Below, piece by piece: positions 26,361 to 37,200 of a stretch of 64,000 nt of DNA. Source of the DNA: an uncultured Clostridia bacterium (lineage in GTDB: Bacteria > Bacillota > Clostridia > Christensenellales > UBA3700); assembly GCA_947246685.1 (NCBI GenBank), contig CAMXSN010000005.1, positions 1 through 64,000 on the forward strand. Direction: 5' to 3'. How positions within the stretch are numbered: position 1 is the first letter of the stretch; the number at the start of each line of letters is the position of its first letter. The notes beneath the pieces were generated by a model. That model saw only the letters and a list, made by a program, of their open reading frames with translations, ran no database searches and was not told the DNA's origin. The position numbers and the translations under genes were made by a program.

Positions 26361-28060
26361 TATGATTTCGTATTCGTAAACCGACTGCCCGTATTTTTGG
26401 CGGCGGTTGTCGTAGGTATTGGCTTTTTTAAGCCAGCTATAAACTTCATTTCGTCCTTTGCCATTTGCTCGTAATAAGCGTTAGGCTTGCTGTCGCGGAA
26501 TTGCCCCGAAGCGCGGAAGATACGCAAGAGCTGTTCGGTGTTGTCGCCGGTGTGCATAGCAAGCCGCGCCATCAACGAACGCTCGTTCTGCTCTTCCGTT
26601 CCGAGTACCGATTCACCGTTAAACAGTGCAAGGAATTTATCGCCGTGCTTCGTCTTGCTCGCTTTGTCCACGACGTCCCTATCATCCATTCGCGTAAGGC
26701 TCTCGATCCCTCTGCCTGTCGTTTCCACGGCCGCTACTGCCGTAACTATCGCAGCTTCACCCGCGACCTCTGCCGCCACCTCGCTGGGCGGTATAAATAC
26801 TTCGGACTGTTCTTCTTTAACACTTTTCAGTCGTTCGATCTTTGCTTCCTGCTGCTCAGCACGTTTACGACTCTCGGCTTCCAATTCGTCAAGCGTTACT
26901 TCTTGAAACTCCTTACCCGACCAAAACGGAAGCTCCTGCATTTTGCCGAACTCCGACATCAATGCTTCCCTGCTCCTGAACGGATACCCGCTCAATGCAA
27001 ACTGCGTTTGACCGTGTTCCGCTACCATTCGCACTTTATAAACCTTTTCGCCGCTTTCGTTCTCGTCCTCGATAATCGCATACGGCTCGGTTTCCTTTTG
27101 AATCAAGCTCTCTTTCGCCATTACGAACTTTGTTATCTTTTCCGCGTCGGCTATCGCTCTGAACAGCACGTTCGGGTCTTCTTTGATTTTGTCGTGCCAA
27201 GCCTGTATGTACGCGCTATTGTTTTGTATATGCTTTTCGCTCGCTTCTATCCCTAAGTCCTGTTCCATGAATATCGAAGCTATCTCGGCGCGCAATTCTT
27301 CTTCGGCGTACTTATCCGAACCGAAGCCGCCGCTCAAATCGCGATTGAGCCTTTTTTCATGTCCGGTACTGTGTCCGATTTCGTGCAAGACCGTAGAGTA
27401 AAATTCGGGCAAGTCCACGAACGCATTTCTTTCCGGTAAATGAATTTCGTCCGTCGAAGGACGATAAAACGCTTCGTCGCCGCCGTAGATTATCTTGGCT
27501 TCGTTGTCGCTCCAATACTGCAAAATGCCTTCGGCGCGACTGTTCTTTCCGCTCGGATCTACGGTATGCTTTTCACGTTCGGGAATACCCTCTATGACGT
27601 CGCCGTTGAACACGCAATAGTATTTGCGAAGCGCAATCACGTTCTCATCCATATAATCATCGCGCTCGGCTTCCGTCATTCCGTCAAGCGTATGCTTATC
27701 GAACGTCTGCTTCGTCGTCTTGTCGTACAGCGAAAAGTATTCGATGGACACGCCCGCGTTCTTGCCCATACTGTTGCCTTCTTCGTCGTGCTTAAAATCC
27801 CAACCTTTCTCTTTCATTTGGTTGTATGTCAGCCAACGGTTGTCGCTATATCCGCGCTCCATCGTTGCCGACGAAAGGAACAGTCTGTTTACTCCGTTAT
27901 ACCGTTTACCCGTGATTGCCGATACGGGCGCGCCCGTAACTTTCCAACCCTGCCGCCAAAGACTGTGATTGTTTTCAAGATTCGCCATAAGAGTATCAAC
28001 AAGCCTTTTTCTCTGCGGCGTAAGTTTATCATAGACGCTCTTTTTGTCTTTATCACTCAA
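26360..28060 (-). CDS. ArdC-like antirestriction protein with zincin and NrS-1-type C-terminal domain
   Basis: 566 residues. The N-terminal ArdC-type ssDNA-binding domain ('WRQGWKVTGAPVSAITGKRY', 'NRLFLSSATMERGYSDNRWL') is followed by a metallopeptidase segment with HEIGHSTGH (HExxH). The C-terminal 100 residues ('LTRMDDRDVVDKA' ... 'LLRIFRASGQFRDSKPNAYY') match the end of the 3738-residue protein encoded upstream. ArdC proteins protect incoming single strands from host restriction. The start appears to be TTG 28060. Confidence 0.85.
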   Translation of the reverse strand: MSDKDKKSVYDKLTPQRKRLVDTLMANLENNHSLWRQGWKVTGAPVSAITGKRYNGVNRLFLSSATMERGYSDNRWLTYNQMKEKGWDFKHDEEGNSMGKNAGVSIEYFSLYDKTTKQTFDKHTLDGMTEAERDDYMDENVIALRKYYCVFNGDVIEGIPEREKHTVDPSGKNSRAEGILQYWSDNEAKIIYGGDEAFYRPSTDEIHLPERNAFVDLPEFYSTVLHEIGHSTGHEKRLNRDLSGGFGSDKYAEEELRAEIASIFMEQDLGIEASEKHIQNNSAYIQAWHDKIKEDPNVLFRAIADAEKITKFVMAKESLIQKETEPYAIIEDENESGEKVYKVRMVAEHGQTQFALSGYPFRSREALMSEFGKMQELPFWSGKEFQEVTLDELEAESRKRAEQQEAKIERLKSVKEEQSEVFIPPSEVAAEVAGEAAIVTAVAAVETTGRGIESLTRMDDRDVVDKASKTKHGDKFLALFNGESVLGTEEQNERSLMARLAMHTGDNTEQLLRIFRASGQFRDSKPNAYYEQMAKDEMKFIAGLKKPIPTTTAAKNTGSRFTNTKS

Positions 28061-28193
28061 AACGTATCTTTACCTCCTCCGTCAGAATCGGTTGCTCGTC
28101 CCCGAAGTCGTCCTCGTCCATATCCAAGATTTCGTCTATCTCGTAGCCTTTCGGTATGACGATTTCGGGAACTCCGCTATTTTTCTTTTTCAT
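28053..28193 (-). CDS. Small acidic protein
   Basis: A 46-residue gene with a strong GGAGG four bases before its ATG. It starts ten bases after the giant gene and overlaps the ArdC-like gene by eight bases. The product begins MKKKNSGVPEIVIPKGY and ends in a very acidic stretch (DMDEDDFGDE). It may be a DNA-mimic-like or accessory peptide; I recognise no family. Confidence 0.65.
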   Translation of the reverse strand: MKKKNSGVPEIVIPKGYEIDEILDMDEDDFGDEQPILTEEVKIRFE

Positions 28194-28202
28194 ATTACCT
28201 CC

Positions 28203-31200
28203 TTACTTTCCGTCTTTACCGTTACCGCTTCCGTTGCCGCTCGGTTTATTGCTGTTGCTTGCTTTGGGCGGCGTATAAACAGGCGTACCCTTTACGGCTT
28301 TGATTGCCGTATGCTCGTAATAACTCTGCGGTTTTTCGGCGCGGTATAATCCACTCGTAGAAAATACACGAAGCATTTGGTCGATGTCGTGATTGCTCCA
28401 AAACGCAAGGTAATTCATAAGCGACATATCCGAATTGCTGTGATTGCCGCGCAAGTCCTCGCCGTTGTACAGCCTTTTGACGGTGTCGCCGTTCTTTGCC
28501 TTGAACGCTCTGTCGAGCATTTCCCTGTCGTCCATCGACGATAAGCCCTCTACACCTTTGCCCGTGTTTTTCCACTCGGTGCGTTTTTCCAGCTTGCTTT
28601 CAAGCACTCTCTGCATTTCGGGGGTGTCGAAGCTACGAAGCTCGGAACTGCCGTAATTGTCGCCCGTCATAGCGATAAAATGACCGCCCTGATAATACTC
28701 CATAGTCTTGTCTTTGCTGAACGAGCGCAAGTCCGCGCCTTTTGTTTTGCCGAAAATATGCAAGCCCTTTCCGCTTACCGACTTCTCTGCATAGCTTCCG
28801 CTTGCCGCGACAAACGCCTTTTGCGCGATGTCCGAAAAATCGCCGTTCTCCTGCATACATCCGTCCAAGTCGATACAGGCGATTCCGTCTTTTCCGTCCA
28901 ACGCATAGGCAAGGCATACGCCGCCGTTTTCCTTTGCGTACTTACAAGCGGTATCGAAGTCCGCCCACGTTTCGGGGTTATCGCTTTCCGCAAACTTGCC
29001 CGTATGGGGGTTGATAAGGAATTTATCCAATCTACCCGTATCGTTATTCTCGCGGGTACGCACCACCACCCAATTCGGCTTGTTCCGCATTTCTTCGGGT
29101 ACGTTTCGGCGAAGCTGCGCTTCCACCTTTGCAAACTGCGCCTTTGCTTCCTCGCTCGGCGCACGATATACGCTCTCGTAGTCCTCGTCCGTCTTGCCCT
29201 CGATTGCAGCGATAAACTCCTGCGCCGACAAATCTTTCTTTTCGTCCCCGTCTTTCAAGTGCGCGGTAAAATCTTCGGGAATACGCAAACTTAACCCGTT
29301 TTCGTCCTTTCGCACCATTCCGCTCGGTATGTAGTAAACAAACCCCGCATACTCGCCCTTCGGCATTTTGAACAGCGTGCTGTTTGCATAGTTGGCGATC
29401 ACGGCATTTTCGCTTACCGCAATCGTACTCCATTTCTTATCGTCCTCGCTTTGCTGCTCGCGGTATTCGTTCATCTCGGAATCATCTCTGCCGTACTTGT
29501 CCGCTTTCTTGTCGCCCACAAGTTCCGCGTATTCCTTTGCCGAAAGCTCTACGCGCTCCTCGCCTTTTCGCAGGGTTATTTTGAAGCTCTCTCCGATATT
29601 AGCGATAAGCGTTCCGTCGTCGCTGTATTTGTCCTCCGTAATAACCGATTGGGGAAGATAGTACACATATCCTTTATATTTGGTATCGTTGGGCATTGCT
29701 AAAAGCATTGAATTTTCGTATTCCTTGATAAACGCTTCGTGCGGGAATCCGACGGTATATCTCTTCTCGCGCTCGTACTTTTCCGACGTTGTTTCGTTTA
29801 CCAAGCTGACAAACTCATGCGGTTCGATTTCCACCGTTTTCTCGCCGCTTCTTAACTCCACGTTCTGATTGTCCGGAATACGGATAACAAGCGCACGTTC
29901 GCGGGTATCGCCTTTCAAGTCCGTAGTGATAGTTCCCTCTTTGATGCGGTCATTGAAAATGCTGTAAGCATACCCCTCGTAGCCGCTGCCTTTCGGCATC
30001 ATAAAGCGCGAATTGAACTGATATTTTTTAATGAGCGCTTCGGGACTGACTTTGCAAGTAAGCCATTTCTTATCTACGGTGTCGCTCGTATTCTCGAAGC
30101 TGTATTTTTCTTCTCTGTACTTTTCGGCGGCTTCAAGCGTTTTGAAATCGTATGTACCCTGTCCCCACGTTCCGTCCGTCGTGTCGTAACGCGCCGCGAC
30201 AACAAAATCGTTTTTGCGCTGTATAATAGCGATATTCCTGTCGTCCCTATCTTTTACAATGCTTAATACCTTATCGCCTCTTGCGGTAAAGTTTTTGTAT
30301 TTGTCCTGTGCCATTTCTTTGTTTTCCTCCGAATTTTCTTTTATTTTTCTGCGGATACGGTTTATAAACGCGTCCAATACGGCGGGATGCGTATCAAGGC
30401 AGCACTCGCTCCGCACATTCTCATCCTCCGACATAGGTACGGTCTTTGCCCATTCCTTATTATCTCTGCTATATCTTCCGTCCCAATTCCGTTCGTTGAC
30501 GGTGTTTGCGACAACAAACGCCACGCGCTCCATACCGAACTGCTCGATAATCTTTTCCTCAAAGCCCTCATTTAAGTGCATACCGTCAAAATTTTGACGA
30601 ATAGCGTCCTCGATTACAAGTTTGCACTCTATATTCGATTTGCGCGAATTACGGTGGTCTATGATTTCGTAATGCTCGTGGGCATACTCGCCCGTTTGCA
30701 AATACAACGGATAAATGCGGTAATAGTTATCCATAGCGTTCATCATATTGCCCATAGCTTCTTGCCCTATAAGCTCGTCCGCTTGAATGTCCCTGCCTAT
30801 ATTCAGATAAAAGATATGCCGCTTTTCAAGCTCGCTCTTTTCCACATAGCACGCTGGCGCGGCAATCGTTATCATATCCGCATCGGTGTTCTCATCGAAC
30901 CAACGAAGGCTCTCCAAAGATATACCTTTCGTCATACTGTAATACGCTCTGTTCTCGGTGTCCTTACCGTAATACGTCGTAGGATAATAAATCTCGTTGT
31001 GTTCGGATTCGCAATAGTCCTTAATAAACAATGCCGTGTCGCTGTACGTTTCCACGCTGTAATTCTCCGAGCCTACGTAATCGTCGAAAAGACTGTTAAG
31101 AATATGCCCTCTGTCCGCATACAACGCTTCAAACTCTTTATCCGACAAATATTCTTTACCGTACTGTATTACTTCCGAGAACTCGTTGTACAAATGCGTT

Positions 31201-34200
31201 TTATAGCTGTTCTCGAATACCGTCTGCGGCGACTTACTCATCAAGTCTTTTTTGTAATCGTCAAACTCCAACCACACGCTGTTTATAACCGCTTCTTCAA
31301 AATCCGTGCTGTTTGCCTTTACAGCACGAATCGCTTTTACTTTTTCGTTGTAGTAATCACGCGCACGGCTACCGTCATTAAACTCACGTAGCGGATTTCC
31401 GTCGTACAAACCGTTGTAAGCAAGTATCGTCATTACGTCGGTAGTATCGCCAACTTTAAGCTCTTTACCGTCCTTGCCTCTTGCAGAAGTATCGTTTATA
31501 ACGTACCAATCGCCTGTTACGTTGTTATGCAAAAGCATAAGTCCTTCCGCATACTTTTTTACGCTTTTGCTTTCGTTCAGCAAGTATGCCGGCTCTTTTT
31601 CTACAACGGTCAGATCGTCCGAAAATACGGGCAAGTTCATATCTTCGATTTCTTGCTCGGTCTTGCCGCCCAAGATAATGTTCAGCTCCTTTTCGGCGTC
31701 GAACGTAATCTTCGTCATTTCCTGCGCCACCACTTTCAATTCCGCGTTTTCGATGTGATTTCCGATAGAGCGTTTTACCGAGTCCTTTTCCCAACCGTAG
31801 TATTTCAGCTCGTCGCGCCAAATGCGTTCGGTGTATTCGTCCATAAGTTGCGGCATAAATGCTTTCATCGCTTCTGCCGTAGGATTCGGCTTTTCCGCAA
31901 GATAATCGTCCAAATCTGCGCGTTCTTCGTAGTTCGTTTCTATAAAGTCTATCGTGAACCGCTCGTCAATTGAATCCATCTCGCCCGACGCAACAACTCC
32001 CGCAGCTTCCGCAAACTGCGAACGCGCCGCCATATACGCTCTGCCGTGTTCAGATTCCAAATACATTTTCCATACGGGCTTTTCCACGCCGAATAACAGT
32101 CCGTCCTCGAAATCGGTGATAACCTCCGCTTCTCTTTCGGTATCGTCTTTTCCGAGTATGTAAACTTGCACTCCGCGCTCGAATGCCCGCTTTGCCGCAT
32201 CTTTTCGCATAGGCAACATTCCGTCCCAAAAATACCCGTATTCGTGCATATCTTTTGCACCGACGGAATAATCAGGAAGTATCTCCACCTGCATTAACGC
32301 GGTCTTATCTTCCTTGTCTATGATGTCATCGTCCTCCTTATTGTTCCTTTGCGTGGGCAACGCTCTGTAATTGTCATCGTCCGTTTCAGCGTCGTCGCCC
32401 GCTATAACCTCGTCCTTTTTATCCAAGTCAAGCTCGGCGTTCAATTCCGTTTGCTCGCTCAAAAGTTCAAGCAAATGTTCCTTGTGTTCAAACGGTTTTT
32501 CCACTTGCTCTTTGGCAATCTCCAAATCGTCTTTTAATTGTTTCAGCCTGTTTTCAAGCCGCTCTTTACGCTTCGGAAAATCCTCTATAAAGTTCTCCAA
32601 GCGCGTCAGATTGCCGCTTGCACTTTCGCCTATCGACAAAGTGTACTGTCCGTTCGCCGTAAGCGTTATTTCGCGCTCGGTTGCCGTGAGTATGGTTATG
32701 GGGTTCATACTTATTTTGAAGCCGCGATATTCCGCTACTGCCGTTTCGGGCTTACTTTTATACAACGCTTCCGTGAGAGCTTTCCCGCCCTCTTTCTTGT
32801 CAGTATAAACCGTACCGTTTACGCTTATCTCAAACGCTTCGGGATTTTCGGGTTTACTTGATTGCAGGTGCATTAAATCAAGCGTTACACGCTCTATTAA
32901 CAACTCCTGCTTGCGTATATCTTCGGGGAAATCTTTACGAATTTTGTCCTGCAATTCGTATAGATTCTTTTTATACTGCCCCTCCAAAACGCGAAGTCTT
33001 GCTATCTCGGCGTCGACCTCCATTTTGCGCTTTATCTTCGGGTTCGCCGCCGTGATTGCTTTTATCTCGGCATAAGACAAAGTGGTTTCGTCTATGTCCT
33101 CCGCTTCGCGCACGGTCAAATCGCCCTTGTTGATTTGCGATATGAACTTTTGCTTATTTTCAAGTATCTGATAGGAATAACTGTCGAACGTGCGCTCGGT
33201 AACGTAGGTATAAATATCTACCTTTTTGTTTTCGTTGCCTTGCCGGATAATTCTGCCCTCGCGCTGTTCCAAATCGCTCGGTCTGTACGGCGTGTCCAAA
33301 TGGTGCAACGCTACAAGCCGCTTTTGCACGTTCGTTCCCGCACCGCATTTTTCCGTACTGCCGATGAGTATTCGTATCGCGCCCGAATTGACTTTATCGA
33401 ATAAGTCTTGCTTTTCTTCGTCGGTTTTGGCGTCGTGAATAAACGCTATCTCGTCTTTGGGAATACCGCGCTGTACGAGCTTATATTTCAAGTCGTTGTA
33501 AGCGTCGAAGTCCGTGCCGTAAACGTAGTCCTCAAACCGTTTCTTCGGCGTGGACAAATCGCAAAATACTATCTGCGTTCCCTTAAAATCCGACGCGCGC
33601 TCCCATATCTCGTGTATGTACTCCGAAGCCACGTTGAGCTTGCTACCTTCTTCGTCCTCCGATTCGGGTACGAAACAGCGCGGATCCAAGGCGAGCTTTT
33701 TACCGTCCGACGTGATTTTGAGCATATTGTCCTCATACGGACTGACCAAGCCTTGATGTATCTTGTCGGCGCGTTCGGCAATTTGCTCCGCGAGCGCGAT
33801 TACCGTATCGCTCGGCTTCAAATTGATAACGTGCTTTTCCGCTTCGGGTACGTTCAGCTTGACCATATCCGCTGTCTGCACGTCAGCAAAGCTACGATAC
33901 ATTGTCAGTAGTTCGGGTAGGTTCGTAAACTTTGCAAACCTTGTTCTCGCCCTGTAACCTTGACCGCTTGGGCTTAACTCCATACTCGTTGTCGTTTCGC
34001 CGAAGTCCGCAGCCCAACCGTCGAAGAACGTAATACCGCTTGCCGCCAACGCTTTCGGTTGCAAGTAGTTCTGCATTGTGTACATTTCCGACATCGAATT
34101 GCTTATAGGCGTTCCAGTGCCGAATACTATACCCCTGTCGCTGCCGTGAAGCTCTTGCAAGTATTCGCATTTGAGCTTTATATCGCTCGCCCTTGCGCTT

Positions 34201-37200
34201 GCCGCGTTCGATACGCCCGCCACGTTGTTCATCTTCGTGAACAGGTACAAGTTCTTGTAGTAGTGCGCTTCGTCTATGTAGAGATAGTCTACACCCAAGT
34301 TCTCGAAGGTAAGCACGTCGTCTTTCTTGTTCCCGTCCATCAGCTTTTTGAGCATTGCTTCACGGCTCTTTTTGATACGCTCCAAGTTCTTGACCGCGCC
34401 GCGCGGCATACCGTTTTCCATCCATTGCCGCGCTACCGTTTCTTCGATGAGCTTTATTTCCTCGCGCAGCTTTCTTATCTGCCGTTCCTGCGATACGGGT
34501 ATTTTCGCAAAGCTCGACTGCGCGATGATGATTCCGTCCCAATCGCCGAACGCAACTTTACTCACAAACTTTTGACGGTTGTCCTTTTCCAAGTCCTCTT
34601 TGGTTGCAACAAGAATTTTGGCGTTCGGATACAGCTTGCGCCACTCGCCCGCCCATTGTTCTACCAAGTGGTTAGGCACGGCGACCATTGCTTTATTACA
34701 AATGCCGAGCTGCCGCATTTTCATAATGGAAGCGACCATTGTGTAGGTCTTGCCGCTCCCGACAACGTGGTGCAAAAGCGTACTGTCGGGACTCGATATG
34801 ATACGGTGTACGGCGTTTTTTTGATGTGGATTCAACTCTATTGCGGGGTTCATTTCGGGGAATTTGAGATAACTCCCGTCATAGCTCGGCAATTTGATTT
34901 TGTTGAATAGGCTGTTGTACGTCGCTTCCAATTCTTCGCGGCGTTTTGGTTTTGCGTATATCCACGTCGCGAAAAGCTCTTTGATTCGGTTTTGCTTTTC
35001 CCTTGCCGCTATCGTTTCGGGTTGATTGACCACCCTGCGCTCGTTACCTCTCTCGTCCACCACCGTGTCGTAGATCGTGGTTGCCCGCATATTCATAGCG
35101 TCTATGAAAAGCCTATACGCGGGCGCACGTTTCGTGCCGAACACCTCTTTTTGCTTCATCTGCGTATTGTGTCGAACGCTGTCCTTTTGGTCTAAACGCC
35201 AACTGCTATCGAACGGGTTATAATAAAGATTTACGTCGCCCCTGTCCCACCAACGAACGCCTACAAGCTCGCAATAAAAATCTTGGTAGTATTCCTTATC
35301 AATCCAAGTTGCACCGAGCCGCACCGAAATCTCGCTTGCGGTTACGGGCGTGGGCTGTACCTGCTCTAACGCCGTTACGTTGCGCTTGTATTCGGGGTTC
35401 TTTTCGGCATAGTATTCCGCTTCGCCGAGCTTATCCGCGACTCTGCCCGAAAGATATTCTTCGGCTGTTTCAAAGCCCGAATATTTATCGTCCGGCTTTA
35501 CGGTTTTCGGGTTGCGGAACACGCTGTCGCCAAGCTCGAACAATACGGTATCGTAGTCCTTACCCGTTAGCTCCTCGATGTACGCTATATCCGCTCTGCC
35601 GCGCTCGTTTTTACTTATCTGCAAGGCCTCAAAGCAATCGTCCGTGTTAGTGGGTACGATATACGGGCGTATGGTGCGCTTGTAGAATATTTCCGCTTTG
35701 CTTACCTTTTTTGTTTCCTTGTCTATGTCCTCGCAAGCAAACAATAACGCCGCGTCGCCGTCGTCCTTGAATAATCGCGTGTTCGTCTGACCGTTGACTT
35801 CGCCGTACTTTTTGACGAACGAATCATACATACCGTTAAGCCGCTTTTGTTCTTCCTGTAACGCTTCGTCCGAACAACCTTTTATCTGAATGTCCAAGAT
35901 TCTGTGCAATTCTTCGCGCAATGCTATCATTCCCTGCAAACGCTGATATGCGTCTTTGGGGAAAGCGGGTATGCGCTGCTCTACCATTTCGTCGCCTACG
36001 CGCATATACAGTCTGCCGCTGTCCGCTTTATAGCACATAGGCTTTACGTTGTAGTCAACCTCTTTCTCGTCCTCGATAGGTTCGTTCTCGGCGGGCAGAT
36101 AAAAGCCCTGCGGCAAGTTCTTTACGGCTTCCGTAATCGCTTCCGACAGTTCGCGCCCATCGGGTTTTACCGTTATATCTTTACCGCCGTATAGCCCCGT
36201 TTCTTCCGCAAGCGTGCCGAGTATCATTTCAGGGTGCTTGATAAAGTAATTATTTATTTCGTACCCTTCGTCTGTCTTGCCCGTGCCGAGCCACTCTATG
36301 TTTTCCGTATCGGCATTGATTTTCTCCGTGCGCTTACGAAAAAACAAAATGTCCGCTACCGCTTCCGTTCCCGCCGTTTGTTTGAACGCCGTGTTCGGAA
36401 GCCTTATCGCGCCTATAAGCTCGGCGCGCTCAGCAACATATTTTCTTGCGCTCGGATTGAGCTTGTCCATTGTGCCTTTACTCGTTACGATTGCGACGAT
36501 GCCGTTCGGCTTTACCTTGTCAATGCTCTTGGCAAGAAAGTAATCGTGGACTTTGAAGTTATAACGGTTATACGCGCTGTCCGCTACGCCGTAACCGCCG
36601 AACGGTACGTTGCCCACAACAATATCGAATTTATTGTCGGGGAAGCTCGTGTCCTCGAAGCCTTTTATCTGCACGTTCGCTTGCGGATACAGCTTCGCGG
36701 CAATTCTGCCCGTAAGATTGTCAAGCTCTACGCCGTACAGTCTGCTACCGTCCGCTATGCTCTGCGGCATAAAGCCAAAGAAATTGCCCGTTCCCATTGA
36801 CGGTTCAAGTATTCGGTTGTTGCCCTTTACGCCGAAGCGTTCAAGAGCGGAATATATACCACCGATAACGTCCTTTGCCGTATAGTAGGCGTTGAGCGTA
36901 CTGCTCCGCGCCTGTTCGTAATCTTCCGTAGAAAGCAAGCCTTTCAGCTCGGCGTATTCCTTTTTCCAACCTTCGTTGTTTTCGTCGAACGCTTGTGATA
37001 AGCCGCCCCAACCGACAAACTGCGACAGCACTTTTTTCTCTGCTTCCGTAGGATTGCGGTTTTCGGCGTACAGCTTGTTTACAAGCCTGATTGCCGCCAC
37101 ATTGTTACGAAATCTTGTCTTTGCACCGCCAAGCTCGGTTTGGTCTAATACGCCGTTTAAGTCGGTGTTTTCGCCTCCGTTTTCTTCGTGGGCTTGTTCG

